From UBA2589 sp038120095 (GTDB taxonomy: Bacteria > Gemmatimonadota > Gemmatimonadetes > Longimicrobiales > Gaopeijiaceae), in assembly GCA_038120095.1 (NCBI GenBank), contig JAYOKZ010000005.1, positions 47,282 to 111,281 of the forward strand: a DNA stretch of 64,000 nt, read 5' to 3'. Shown piece after piece: positions 1 through 8,969 of this stretch. Numbering within the stretch: the stretch's first letter is position 1; each line of letters starts with the position of its first letter. A program made the position numbers and the translations under genes. Below the pieces are notes generated by a model that saw nothing but the letters and a program-made list of their open reading frames with translations, did not search any database and was not told where the DNA came from.

Positions 1-144
1 TCACGCGTCGTGGGAGAGGGAATCGAGCGTCGGTGCAACCCGCATCGTGAATGCGGGACCGGGTGGGGTCTGGGTGGAATTGTGATGCCGCTGCGCGTCC
101 AAGGGCCTATGATGTCATCGACCACTCCCCTGGAGTCATGCCTC

Positions 145-1938
145 ATGAAGCATCTGAAGATCGCGACGCTTCTCGTACTGATCGTTTCGCTGTCCGCCTG
201 TTCCACCGCACCGCCGGTGTCGTCGCCCGCTGAGCGTCCGGCGTCCGCCGGATCCGCCCAACCGGAGCGCGCTGAAGATGGTGTGCCGGGGCTGGGTGTG
301 CCGGACAACGCGCCGGCTGCGGTCGATGAGGAATGGACCGGACACGGAGGTGACCTCGGGGAGCAGCGGTACAGCTCGCTCGCGCAGATCAACTCGGACA
401 ATGTCGGGCGTCTCGATGTGGCGTGGACGTATGACATTTCTCGTCGGGGGGCCCGGCTGGAATCGACCCCGCTCGTGGTCGACGGAGTCATGTACGCGAC
501 CGGTCCCATGAGCACGGTTTTCGCACTGGATGCGCGCACGGGCACGGAACTCTGGTACTGGGATCCCGGGATACCGGATGAAGAACAAGGGGGGCCACCA
601 GCGTGCTGCGGAGACGTGAATCGCGGGGTCGGGATCCACGGAGACAAGGTTTTCGTGGGCCTGCTGGACGGGCGACTCGTAGCCCTCGACCGTCACAACG
701 GTCATGTGATCTGGACGGTTCAGACAACGCCCGCCGGAGAGGACTACAGCATCACGGGTGCGCCTCGAGTGTTCCGGGACAAGGTCGTCATCGGCAACGG
801 CGGGGCGGAGTACGGTGTGCGCGGATACGTGACGGCATACGACGTCGAGGACGGCGAGCAGCTGTGGCGGACCTTCACGGTGCCGGGAAACCCGGCTGAC
901 GGTTTCGAGAGTGAGGCGATGGCGCGTGCTGCCGAGACGTGGAATGGCGAGTGGTGGGCGATCGGTGGTGGGGGGACGGTTTGGGACGCGATGGTTTATG
1001 ACGGGGCCCTGAATCTCCTTTACATCGGCACGGGCAATGGCTCCCCGTGGAGCCGCGAGTACCGCAGTCCGGGTGGTGGAGACAATCTGTATCTCTCGTC
1101 GATCGTCGCACTCGACGGCGACACGGGTGAGTACAGGTGGCACTATCAGACCACGCCGGGCGACGACTGGGACTACACGGCAACCCAGCCCCTCATGCTC
1201 CTCGACATCGAGATCGATGGACGCACGCGGCAGGTCATCGTGCAGGCGCCGAAGAACGGCTTTTTCTATGTCATCGACCGCGTGACGGGCGAGTTCATTT
1301 CAGGTCAACCGTTTGCGGACGACGTGACGTGGGCGACCGGAATCGATCCTGATACCGGCCGGCCGATCGAGACGCCGGAGGCCCGGTATGGTCAGACCGG
1401 CCGGGGGGTGTACCTCGCGCCGGGACCGACCGGTGCGCACAACTGGCCACCGATGGCGTTCAACCGCGAGACGGGGCTGGTCTACCTGCCCGCGAAGAAC
1501 AACAACTTCTTCTACCAGATGACGGACCGGCTCGAGTACACGAAGGGCGTCTGGAACACGGGGACGATCTTCCGTGGAGGTGACCGCCCCGTGCGCCCGG
1601 AGATCCAGGGGCCGACGACGTTTTTTCTGGCCTGGGATCCCGCGGAGAATCGTGAAGTATGGCGCGTGGAGTCCACGGGGGAGAACGGGGGTACGCTGTC
1701 GACGGCCGGCAACCTCGTCTTCTGGGGCAGCGGGGATCGCATGATTGCCTTCGATGCTCGTTCCGGAGAGGAGCTCTGGTCTGCCGAGGTTGGTCGCGGC
1801 ACGTCTTCGCCCATGACGTATGCGCTCGACGGTCGCCAGTACGTCACCATCCTCGGTGGACGGGCGACACGGGGCGCTCGTCCCGATGCGGACGCACCGG
1901 CAGTGTGGACCTTTTCTCTCGACGTGGCGGGCAACTGA
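145..1938 (+). CDS. PQQ-dependent alcohol dehydrogenase-like lipoprotein (no cytochrome domain)
   Basis: Predicted periplasmic quinoprotein that oxidises an alcohol or sugar using PQQ. The ATG at 145 is chosen because it begins a lipoprotein signal ending in LSAC (Cys19) and has GGAG about 9 nt upstream; an open frame continues further upstream but lacks such features. The mature part is an eight-bladed PQQ propeller: repeats such as ALDARTGTELW and ALDRHNGHVIW, the vicinal Cys154-Cys155 pair in ACCGDVNRG typical of PQQ alcohol dehydrogenases, a GTGNGSPW calcium-site segment, and the DDWD catalytic aspartate segment (residues 340-343). At about 597 aa it ends after the propeller, so there is no C-terminal haem c domain and electrons must go to a separate acceptor. 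No PQQ synthesis genes are in the window. Substrate cannot be assigned. Confidence 0.88.
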   Translation: MKHLKIATLLVLIVSLSACSTAPPVSSPAERPASAGSAQPERAEDGVPGLGVPDNAPAAVDEEWTGHGGDLGEQRYSSLAQINSDNVGRLDVAWTYDISRRGARLESTPLVVDGVMYATGPMSTVFALDARTGTELWYWDPGIPDEEQGGPPACCGDVNRGVGIHGDKVFVGLLDGRLVALDRHNGHVIWTVQTTPAGEDYSITGAPRVFRDKVVIGNGGAEYGVRGYVTAYDVEDGEQLWRTFTVPGNPADGFESEAMARAAETWNGEWWAIGGGGTVWDAMVYDGALNLLYIGTGNGSPWSREYRSPGGGDNLYLSSIVALDGDTGEYRWHYQTTPGDDWDYTATQPLMLLDIEIDGRTRQVIVQAPKNGFFYVIDRVTGEFISGQPFADDVTWATGIDPDTGRPIETPEARYGQTGRGVYLAPGPTGAHNWPPMAFNRETGLVYLPAKNNNFFYQMTDRLEYTKGVWNTGTIFRGGDRPVRPEIQGPTTFFLAWDPAENREVWRVESTGENGGTLSTAGNLVFWGSGDRMIAFDARSGEELWSAEVGRGTSSPMTYALDGRQYVTILGGRATRGARPDADAPAVWTFSLDVAGN

Positions 1939-2179
1939 TACGGTCTACGCCTCGCGTGAAGCCGGCAGATCAGGGTCACGGCGAATCGATGAGGGGCCTC
2001 GGTTCGGCGCCTCGAGGAGGCCGGCATCGCGCGGCCGAGATGTCGATTCGCTGAGCCGAGAGATGGTTCGTAACGGACAGGGGGCACCCCATCACTCAAC
2101 CCTTGGGCCGGGTTAGCTGTCCTGTTCTTCGTCTACGTGGGCACAAGGCGTGCCTCATCCCTGACCGAAGATCACTGCT
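1939..2179. other. Intergenic gap, nothing recognised
   Basis: About 240 bases between the dehydrogenase and the next gene. I see no credible coding frame, RNA gene or strong terminator hairpin. Confidence 0.4.
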
Positions 2180-2854
2180 TTGATCCGACGACGAAGAGTC
2201 CGCCCTCTCGAGGCCCTCAGGGTCGCCGTCACCGGGCTGGCGCTGGTGGCTGCGGACCTCGAGGCTCAGGCGGGTGACGGCGTCCAGCAGACAACCGAGC
2301 TGTTCGCAGGTGACTCCGTGCGCGTGAACGGAGCCACGGTGGGCCGTGTTCTCTCGGTGGAGGGCAACGTCTTCACGCTGCTCAGCCGGGGAAAGCCGGT
2401 CTGCCGAGCCGGGGAGATGCACGGTGACGCACCGATCTGCGATCCCGCGCCGATCCGTCGAGAGACGCTGGCTCTGGACGAAGTGACGCTGGAGCGCCGC
2501 ACCGAGAAGGGGAATCCGAATCTGTGGATGCTGGGAGGCGGTGTCCTGGGGGGTGCTGCGTTCGGGGCACTCGGGTACGCGATCGGACCGTCCGTCGGCT
2601 TCGGAAAGGTCGACGGGTGCACGGTCGGGGCCGGGACTACGTACTGCCTGAATCCGGTGCCGCGGGAAGAGCTCGAGGCCCGGCAGGAGGCGAGGGATCA
2701 GCGCCGGGGTGCGATGTTCTTCGGCGTGGTCGGCGGAACGTTCTCGGCGATCATGGCGCGCATGCTCTCCGTCGGTTGGGTAGAGATCATCCCGACCATG
2801 CCTGTCCGCTCGGAGGAGGGCTGGGGGGTTTCGATCAACCTCCCGTCGGACTGA
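2180..2854 (+). CDS. Hypothetical exported or membrane protein with glycine-rich segment
   Basis: Unrecognised protein of about 224 aa starting at TTG 2180. Residues 10-30 are an N-terminal hydrophobic stretch ending EAQA, likely a signal peptide. A surface domain with paired cysteines (PVCRAG, PICDP) follows, then a glycine-zipper-like hydrophobic segment (LGGGVLGGAAFGALGYAIG) and a second hydrophobic stretch (MFFGVVGGTFSAIM). It resembles small Gly-zipper envelope proteins in general layout only. Its 3' end overlaps the convergent methyltransferase gene by about 20 nt. No function is claimed. Confidence 0.6.
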   Translation: MIRRRRVRPLEALRVAVTGLALVAADLEAQAGDGVQQTTELFAGDSVRVNGATVGRVLSVEGNVFTLLSRGKPVCRAGEMHGDAPICDPAPIRRETLALDEVTLERRTEKGNPNLWMLGGGVLGGAAFGALGYAIGPSVGFGKVDGCTVGAGTTYCLNPVPREELEARQEARDQRRGAMFFGVVGGTFSAIMARMLSVGWVEIIPTMPVRSEEGWGVSINLPSD

Positions 2855-3602
2855 CGGTCTCGCTTCGGGCGACGAGGTAGCGGGCACCCAGATCGGCGAA
2901 GCGTTCGGTCACGTCCTCGATTCCCCCGAATCCGGAGGCCCCCAGCGCCTCCCTGACCTCGTCCAACGTCCAGCGCCTCAGTCGAAACGCGTCCCGGTAT
3001 TCGACCGAGCCGGTTTCCGTGCGCAGCAAGGTATGCTCGCGGTACTCGTACATCGCAGGCTCCACCTCGTCGATGGAAACACTGCGAATGATCTCGCTGC
3101 TCTCGATCTCCATCGATTGGAAGACCTCGGCGGCTGGTACGTCGAGGAGAAAAGGGCTACCGGGGTTGAGGACTCCGGATGCCCCGCGAAACGTGTCGTG
3201 GAGCGAATCTTCGGTGAGGCAGTACGCCAGCACGGTAAACACGCACAAAACCAGGTCGACCCTGTCGGTCTGTGGAATCCTGTCGATTGTGCCGCCCCGG
3301 ACCTCGATACGGTCCGCAGCCTCGGGCCCGAGCAGGGAGGCGCGGTGCCGCAGGGCTGCCAGCATGCTCGTGGATCGGTCGACTGCGATGACACGGCGAC
3401 CTGACTGAGCGAGCGGAAGGGCCATCCGGCCAGAGCCGGCCCCGAGATCGAGAATCGTGGCATCGCGGGGCACAAGACGGTCGATTTCGGCGAGGGTCTG
3501 CGAGGTCATCTGCCTGTAGAGCCCGCCGAAACTGAGAGACATGACGGTTTCGTAGTGAGCAGCCCACGGATCGTGGGGCACGTCGGGATCCACAGTCGAC
3601 AT
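2835..3602 (-). CDS. Class I SAM-dependent methyltransferase
   Basis: Small-molecule methyltransferase of about 255 aa. The SAM-binding Rossmann fold shows motif I LDLGAGSGRMALPLA (near residue 50), the acidic post-I motif VIAVDRS, and a VDLVLCVFTVLAYCL motif IV region, as in ubiE/methyltransf_25-type enzymes. The C-terminal half (about residues 140-250) is a beta-rich cap with EYREHTLLRTETG. The start is ATG 3602, without a strong Shine-Dalgarno. It is transcribed alone, convergent with the preceding hypothetical gene and divergent from the MBL hydrolase. Substrate is unknown. Confidence 0.82.
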   Translation of the reverse strand: MSTVDPDVPHDPWAAHYETVMSLSFGGLYRQMTSQTLAEIDRLVPRDATILDLGAGSGRMALPLAQSGRRVIAVDRSTSMLAALRHRASLLGPEAADRIEVRGGTIDRIPQTDRVDLVLCVFTVLAYCLTEDSLHDTFRGASGVLNPGSPFLLDVPAAEVFQSMEIESSEIIRSVSIDEVEPAMYEYREHTLLRTETGSVEYRDAFRLRRWTLDEVREALGASGFGGIEDVTERFADLGARYLVARSETVSPTGG

Positions 3603-3636
3603 CTCGAAAAGCTGCGGCAGGAGTCGTCACTGCTCA

Positions 3637-4950
3637 ATGACGGGCGTATCGTACAGGATGATTTCCGCTCGGCTCTCGTGGTGGTCGGCCCTCTCGACGG
3701 GCTGCCTCGTCGCGCTGTTTGCGGTGGCCGCCGCCCCGGCTGCCCGGACCACTCTCGTCGCGCAGGAACGTCCGGTCGCCGTGACCTTTCTCGATGTCGG
3801 CCAGGGCGATGGAATCGTGATCAGGGCACCCGACGGCCGATTCGCGATGATCGATGCAGGTCGTGGCTCACCGTTGCGGCAGCTGACGCGCCTCGGTGTA
3901 CGTGAGCTGGCCCTGATGATCGCGACGCATGCTCATGTCGATCATATCGGCGGTGTGGACGATGTTCTGACGGCACGCCCGGTCGACACGTACCTGGACA
4001 ACGGGACGCCGCACACGACGAAGACGTACCTCGACCTCATGGCCCATGTCGAGCGTCTGGACGTCCGCTACCTCGAGGCGGTTCGGCGCACCCTGCTGCT
4101 GGGGGGCATTTCCCTGGAGATTCTTCCGCTGCCTCCGGATATGGGAGAGCAGAACAATCGATCTGTGGGTGTTCTTCTTCGTTACGGTGACTTCACCGCG
4201 CTCATGACGGGTGACTCCGAACGAGAGGAGTTGGATTTCTGGTTGGGCGAGGGGGTGATCGATGAGGTGACTCTGCTCAAGGCGCCACACCACGGAGCGG
4301 CCAACGGCTTCTCCTACGATTTTCTCGAGGCCGCCAGGCCGGACGTGGTCGTGATCTCGGTCGGGGAAGGGAATCCGTACGCCCATCCACGTCCCGAGGC
4401 TCTTGCCGCCTACACCTCGTATGCTGACCGCTTGTTTCGGACGGACCGGGACGGTTCCGTGACGATTTTGGGGTACGCCGACGGCACGTACGAAGTCGCA
4501 CTCGGTGAATTCGCGTTCGATGACCCGGGACTGAAGGCTCCGGTCGCTCGTCGGGACGAGTCCGTGATCCCGGCTGAAGGGTTGGTGCCCGGGGAAGGGT
4601 CCGGGGGCCTCGAAGGCATGCTGGCTTTGACCGTTCATCCCGAATTGTCAGGCGATGACCCTGGCGACCTGAACAGTGAATTCGTCGTCATTCAGAACAC
4701 GAGCACGGTCCGGCTCGGCATCGGACTCTGGCGTCTGTGCGATCTATCGAGTCGTTGTTTCCGTTTCCCTCCGGGCACGAACGTTGCGCCCGGACGCAGT
4801 GTCGTCGTCTACTCCGGCTACGGCTCGACTGACGGTGTATCCTTTTTCATGAACAACCATCGGTCAGTCTGGAACAGCAACGGAGACGAGGCCACGCTGT
4901 TCGACTCCAACGGGCATGCCATCGCGAGGCACGTGTATGAACAGGAGTGA
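3637..4950 (+). CDS. Secreted ComEC-like MBL-fold hydrolase with C-terminal lamin-tail domain
   Basis: Exported metallo-beta-lactamase-fold hydrolase related to the C-terminal nuclease-like domain of ComEC/Rec2, without the ComEC channel. Residues 1-43 hold a hydrophobic export signal. FLDVGQGD (51-58), the metal motif HAHVDH (98-103), GDS (192-194), APHHG (216-220) and NPYAHP (246-251) are the family hallmarks. Residues about 328-437 form a lamin-tail-like beta sandwich (FVVIQNTS, LWRLCD, PGRSVVVYSG, VWNSNGDEATLFD), a domain common on secreted bacterial nucleases. Extracellular DNA degradation is the likely role by analogy. ATG 3658 is an alternative start. The gene overlaps the DUF3006 gene by 14 nt. 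Confidence 0.82.
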   Translation: MTGVSYRMISARLSWWSALSTGCLVALFAVAAAPAARTTLVAQERPVAVTFLDVGQGDGIVIRAPDGRFAMIDAGRGSPLRQLTRLGVRELALMIATHAHVDHIGGVDDVLTARPVDTYLDNGTPHTTKTYLDLMAHVERLDVRYLEAVRRTLLLGGISLEILPLPPDMGEQNNRSVGVLLRYGDFTALMTGDSEREELDFWLGEGVIDEVTLLKAPHHGAANGFSYDFLEAARPDVVVISVGEGNPYAHPRPEALAAYTSYADRLFRTDRDGSVTILGYADGTYEVALGEFAFDDPGLKAPVARRDESVIPAEGLVPGEGSGGLEGMLALTVHPELSGDDPGDLNSEFVVIQNTSTVRLGIGLWRLCDLSSRCFRFPPGTNVAPGRSVVVYSGYGSTDGVSFFMNNHRSVWNSNGDEATLFDSNGHAIARHVYEQE

Positions 4951-5230
4951 AGCGGAAGTGTGGTGTGTGGACTCGATCGAGGGTTCGATCGCGATTCTTG
5001 TGGAGGTCAATGACGACGCCGAGCCGGCCGTCATCGAGATGGCTGCCGACCTTCTGGGAGACGGTGCAGTTGAAGGAGCGGTCCTCGTGGTTCCACTCGG
5101 TGACGTCGGCGAACCTCTCTGGCTTCAGGCCGAGCGCGACCCGGAGAGGGAGGCGCACATGCGCGAGGAGGCCGGGCGGATCCTCGAGGAATTGCGAGCG
5201 CGTGATCCCGGCGGGGACGTCAGTCTCTGA
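4937..5230 (+). CDS. DUF3006-family small acidic protein
   Basis: About 97 aa. The N-terminal beta-rich part VWCVDSIEGSIAILVEV fits DUF3006, a small domain of unknown function often encoded beside ComEC-like hydrolases with lamin-tail domains. The C-terminal third is a charged helix (REAHMREEAGRILEEL). ATG 4937 is chosen because GAGG lies 7 nt upstream and it overlaps the end of the hydrolase gene, implying translational coupling. A partner or inhibitor role for the hydrolase is only an inference from the conserved pairing; the protein has no signal peptide. Confidence 0.72.
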   Translation: MNRSEAEVWCVDSIEGSIAILVEVNDDAEPAVIEMAADLLGDGAVEGAVLVVPLGDVGEPLWLQAERDPEREAHMREEAGRILEELRARDPGGDVSL

Positions 5231-5267
5231 TTGGACCGATGCCCGGGCTTGCTTCGTGCCTTCGTCG

Positions 5268-7034
5268 TCAGGCGGCGACCGGGTGCCGGATGGCCTCGAC
5301 GGCACGCCAGACCTCGGAATGGAAGTGATCCTCGCCGAGCTTCGCCACGATGCCGCCGACGGTCAGCGCATCGAAGAGCGGGCCCTTGGTGCCTGCGATC
5401 CGGAAGTCGCCACCACGCTGTCGGATCTCGTCGATCAACTCGTGCAGCAGGTGCAGACCCGTCGAGTCGGTACGGTTGATGGGGTAGGCGTCGAGAACGA
5501 GGGTGCAGCCCCGTGTCAGGTTCGAAATCGCGTTGCGTGCAGCGTCTCGAAGGGCCTCGGCGTTGCCGTAGAAGAGTGAAGCGTCCATCCGGATGATGGC
5601 GATGTCCGGCTCAACGATCACGTCGGGGTTGCGCAGCACGTTTCGGTACTGATTGGATCCGGGCAGCCGGCCCAGGATTGCGATATGCGGTGTCGTGATC
5701 TGGTGGAGCACGACGACGACCGAGAGAGCGACTCCGGTCAGAATCCCCTGTTCGATACCAAGGACGAGTGTGATCGAAAAGGTCGCGAGCATGAGGGCGA
5801 AGTCCCGTCGGTCCTCTCGCCAGAGCCTTTGCGCGCTGCGTACGTCTACGAGTCCGGCCACGGCGACCACGATGACAGCCGCGAGAATGGCTTTGGGCAG
5901 GTGGTAGAAAAGTGGCGTCAGGAACAGCAGCGTGATGCCGATGACTGCCACGCTGACCAGGGACGACAGCTGCGATCGCGCGCCGGCCTGGGCGTTGACG
6001 GCGGTGCGAGAGAAGCCACCCGTTACCGGGAACGAGTGGAACAGGGAGCCGGCGATGTTGGCGGCGCCGAGGGCCTTGAGCTCCTGATTTGCGTCCAGGT
6101 CATACCGCAGACGGGACGCGTAGACCTTCGCAACAGCGATCGACTCCATGAAGCCTACCAGAGCGATCGCCAGGGCCACCGGCATGAGGGCGATGATGTC
6201 ACCGAGGCTCAGGGCGACATCCCCGACCGGCGCCACACGCCCGAAGCCGACACCCGGCAGGCCGAGGGCGGGAAGACCGGTAGGGATGGTCCCGACGATC
6301 GCGACTCCCACGGTGCTCAGGGAGAATCCCCATGCAGCGATCGTGCCTGCCGCGACTACGATCATCGGTGCCGGTAGTTTCGGAGCCCAGCGCCGGAGGG
6401 CGACACCGGCGAGGATGGCACTGACGCCCAGAGTGAGGGTCGGCAGGTGCATCGCACCTGCCTGCTCGAGCCCCGATCGAAGCATTTCGTGGACGGCCCC
6501 TTTCGGGATGGTCAGGCCCGTCAGCCCGCCGAGCTGGCTCGTGCCGATGATGAGGGCCGCGGCGGACGTGAAGCCCGCCAGTACGGGATGAGACAGCAGG
6601 TTCACGAGGAACCCGGCGCGCAGCAGCCCAAGGGCCAGCTGAATGAGGCCGGTCAGCAGGGACAGGGTGACCGCGAGAGACAGGTAGCGATTGGCGTTTC
6701 CGCCGGCGAGGTCTCCGACCCCGTGCGCGACAAGCAGTGCGACCATCGCGACCGGCCCCACTGCGAGCTGGCGGGAGGTACCCAGCAGACCGTACACGAC
6801 GAGAGGGACCAGAGCAGCATAGAGCCCGTACACGGGCGGGAGCCCGGCGATCAGAGCGTATGCCATGCCCTGGGGAATCAGCATCACTCCGACCGTCATT
6901 CCTGCCGTGAGATCCCGACTCAGATCCGCTCGCTCGCAGTCCACGAGGGAGTGACCGAGCGGAGACTTCCGCAGCCAGGTCGGGAGCCAGAGTGTGCCGG
7001 CTCCTTCGCCTGATCGATTCGATGCGTCGGTCAA
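5268..7034 (-). CDS. SulP-family anion transporter with STAS domain
   Basis: Inner-membrane SLC26/SulP carrier for sulfate, bicarbonate or another small anion, about 588 aa. The family signature GMTVGVMLIPQGMAYALIAGLPPVYGLY lies just after the N-terminal WLPTWLR segment. About a dozen hydrophobic helices follow, and a cytoplasmic STAS domain occupies roughly residues 460-580 (IIRMDASLFYGNAEAL, LVLDAYPINRTDSTGLHLL). The frame stays open upstream of 7034 but TTG 7034 overlaps the upstream stop as TTGA and gives a normal N-terminus, so I prefer it. Last gene of the ArsR-controlled sulfur operon, which favours a sulfur oxyanion (sulfate, sulfite or thiosulfate) as substrate. Confidence 0.9.
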   Translation of the reverse strand: MTDASNRSGEGAGTLWLPTWLRKSPLGHSLVDCERADLSRDLTAGMTVGVMLIPQGMAYALIAGLPPVYGLYAALVPLVVYGLLGTSRQLAVGPVAMVALLVAHGVGDLAGGNANRYLSLAVTLSLLTGLIQLALGLLRAGFLVNLLSHPVLAGFTSAAALIIGTSQLGGLTGLTIPKGAVHEMLRSGLEQAGAMHLPTLTLGVSAILAGVALRRWAPKLPAPMIVVAAGTIAAWGFSLSTVGVAIVGTIPTGLPALGLPGVGFGRVAPVGDVALSLGDIIALMPVALAIALVGFMESIAVAKVYASRLRYDLDANQELKALGAANIAGSLFHSFPVTGGFSRTAVNAQAGARSQLSSLVSVAVIGITLLFLTPLFYHLPKAILAAVIVVAVAGLVDVRSAQRLWREDRRDFALMLATFSITLVLGIEQGILTGVALSVVVVLHQITTPHIAILGRLPGSNQYRNVLRNPDVIVEPDIAIIRMDASLFYGNAEALRDAARNAISNLTRGCTLVLDAYPINRTDSTGLHLLHELIDEIRQRGGDFRIAGTKGPLFDALTVGGIVAKLGEDHFHSEVWRAVEAIRHPVAA

Positions 7035-8461
7035 GCGGCCCCCGCAGGCTCCGGCGCGGGTCGGAGTCCTGCCCAGGAAGCAAAGGGTCCGTCGACCAGT
7101 GTCACGTCGAGCCCTGCACGAGCGAGGAGCGCCGCGGCCGCCGATGCACGGTTCCCCGAACGACAATACGCGAGGACCGGCTTGTCGCGCGGAATCTCGT
7201 CGAGTCTCGACGCCAGGCGAGTGTACGCGACGTTGAGGGCTCCCGGGACATGCGCGCCGCTGAACTCGGCGGCTCCACGAACATCGAGGATGGTCCAGCG
7301 TGTCGGGTCGACCTCGGCGGGAACATCCGTGAAGTTCACGCGCGGGATCACGGCCGTCGTGGATTTGCTCTCAGCGAGGGCTGAGGGGGACGCGATCCCC
7401 ACGATTCGGTCGTATCCAATTCGGACCAGCGTACGAACGGCGAGGTCGACGTCTGCGCTGTCGATGATCAGGTAGATGTCGGTGGCCGGATCGACGTAGG
7501 AGCCCACGATCATCGGAAAATTGATCCCCAGGGGCGCATGGAGAGAACCGGGAATGTGCCCGTCCATGAACGCTGCCCGATCCGCGCGGGTGTCCACGAT
7601 GACGGCGCCTTCCCGGGATCCGTGAGCTGCCAGCTCTGCTACGGATTGTACCTCGGGCCGAGGAAGCTCCCCGAGAATGGGCACTCCATTCTTGTTGAGG
7701 TCCTTCATGCGAGCGAAGTAGAGCGGAGGTTCGGGCTGTCCGTCGAGGATGGAGCTGACGAAACCGCTTTCGGAGTCGAGGCCCAGAGCCGCGTTGAACT
7801 TCCGTTCGTACCCCACCGTCGACATCGGGACGGCGCCGAGTGCCTTCCCGCATGCACTTCCGGCGCCGTGGCCCGGCCAGACCTGAATGTGATCGTCCAG
7901 AGCGAGGAAGCGCCTCGTCGATGCAAACAGGCGACGGGCCGCAGGTTCGCGGGCTCCACTCACGCCGGCAGCTGTTTCCAGCAGGTCGGGGCGTCCCAGG
8001 TCGCCCACGAAGACGAAGTCACCGGAAGCGATCCCGATCGGCTCGTTCGCCCCACCCCCCATGTCCGTAATCAGGAAGCTCATGTGCTCCGGTGTGTGTC
8101 CCGGCGTGTGCAGTGCCTGGATCCGGATGTTGCCGATCATGAACTCGTCGTTGTCCCGCAGGAAGTGGACGTCGTACTCCGAGGCTTTGGCCCAGTTGTA
8201 CTTCCAGTCTTCATCTCCTTCATCCGACAGATAGAGCTTTACGTCATGTTGCTCGGCGAATTCCCGGAGGCCGGAGAGAAAGTCGGCGTGGATGTGCGTC
8301 TCGGTGGCCGCGACGATCCGGAGCCCTTCCTCGCGTGCGATTCGGACGTAGCGATCGATGTCGCGCTCCGGGTCGATTACGAGCGCTTCGCCGGTACGCT
8401 GGCATCCGATCAGGTACGCGTACTGGGCCAGCTCGGGATCGAAAATCTGACGAAAGAACAT
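7031..8461 (-). CDS. MBL-fold persulfide dioxygenase-like protein with two rhodanese domains
   Basis: Cytoplasmic fusion of about 476 aa. The MBL domain (residues 1-250) has HIHAD at 56-60 followed by Phe, as in ETHE1/Blh-like sulfur proteins, then His122 (PGHTPEH), Asp154 (FVGDLG) and His198 (WPGHGAG). Two rhodanese domains follow: the first (about 270-355) lacks the catalytic cysteine and is probably structural, while the second (about 378-470) carries Cys433 in YCRSGNR. Expected chemistry is oxidation of glutathione or low-molecular-weight persulfide to sulfite plus sulfur transfer. ATG 8461 starts the conserved FFRQIFDPELAQYAYLIG; longer upstream codons lack similarity. It lies 19 nt after the DUF6691 gene and overlaps the SulP start. 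Confidence 0.9.
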   Translation of the reverse strand: MFFRQIFDPELAQYAYLIGCQRTGEALVIDPERDIDRYVRIAREEGLRIVAATETHIHADFLSGLREFAEQHDVKLYLSDEGDEDWKYNWAKASEYDVHFLRDNDEFMIGNIRIQALHTPGHTPEHMSFLITDMGGGANEPIGIASGDFVFVGDLGRPDLLETAAGVSGAREPAARRLFASTRRFLALDDHIQVWPGHGAGSACGKALGAVPMSTVGYERKFNAALGLDSESGFVSSILDGQPEPPLYFARMKDLNKNGVPILGELPRPEVQSVAELAAHGSREGAVIVDTRADRAAFMDGHIPGSLHAPLGINFPMIVGSYVDPATDIYLIIDSADVDLAVRTLVRIGYDRIVGIASPSALAESKSTTAVIPRVNFTDVPAEVDPTRWTILDVRGAAEFSGAHVPGALNVAYTRLASRLDEIPRDKPVLAYCRSGNRASAAAALLARAGLDVTLVDGPFASWAGLRPAPEPAGAA

Positions 8462-8480
8462 GCTGCGAGTCTCCGTGAAA

Positions 8481-8969
8481 TCAGCTGTGCGGGAGGAAAT
8501 GTCGGATTGCGCCGTAGACCCAGACGCCGAGGAGTGCACTGAGGAAAGCAGCCGCGATGACCGTGACGCCATTGCCAAAGAGGACGTAGATGGGTCCCGG
8601 GCAGGCACCCAGAAGCCCCCAGCCAAGGCCGAATACCGTCCCCCCGATCCAGTACTGCCATCCGGGTGCCGAGAACGAGTCGCTCGGCATGTCCATCGGA
8701 CGATCGGTCATCGGACGGGCGTCGAACCGCTTGATCAGCTGGATCCCGATGCCCCCCACGGCAACGGCCGACCCGATGATTCCGAACATGTGGAATGACT
8801 GGAACCGGAACATCTCCTGAATCCGGAACCAGGAGATGACGCCGGACCGTGTGAAGACGATTCCCAGAACGATGCCGACGAGGAGGTAGGGCCAGAGGCG
8901 CTCCGGTCCTTCTTCTGCGGCATCGCCCTGGCTGGCGCGGTCGCTGCTGCCCGACGCATGTGCGGCCAT
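8481..8969 (-). CDS. DUF6691/YeeE-like half-size sulfur transporter subunit
   Basis: Inner-membrane protein of about 162 aa with four hydrophobic segments. The conserved segment GWGLLGACPGPIYVL has Cys123, equivalent to the substrate-contacting cysteine of the YeeE/YedE thiosulfate-transporter family. The start ATG 8969 lies in a TGATG overlap with the preceding YeeE gene, and that gene's last codons supply a GGAGG ribosome site. Two half-size proteins encoded together are typical of this family and probably form one transporter for a reduced sulfur compound. The exact substrate is inferred. Confidence 0.85.
   Translation of the reverse strand: MAAHASGSSDRASQGDAAEEGPERLWPYLLVGIVLGIVFTRSGVISWFRIQEMFRFQSFHMFGIIGSAVAVGGIGIQLIKRFDARPMTDRPMDMPSDSFSAPGWQYWIGGTVFGLGWGLLGACPGPIYVLFGNGVTVIAAAFLSALLGVWVYGAIRHFLPHS

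Noticed and set aside
136..1143. Long antisense open frame of about 335 codons opposite the PQQ dehydrogenase
   Set aside because: It is a GC-bias shadow with arginine/proline-rich sequence and no domain; the plus-strand frame has clear family motifs.
7034..7166. Longer N-terminus of the SulP protein from 7166
   Set aside because: The extra 44 residues are Arg- and Gly-rich, overlap the MBL-rhodanese coding sequence and precede the natural start of the family.
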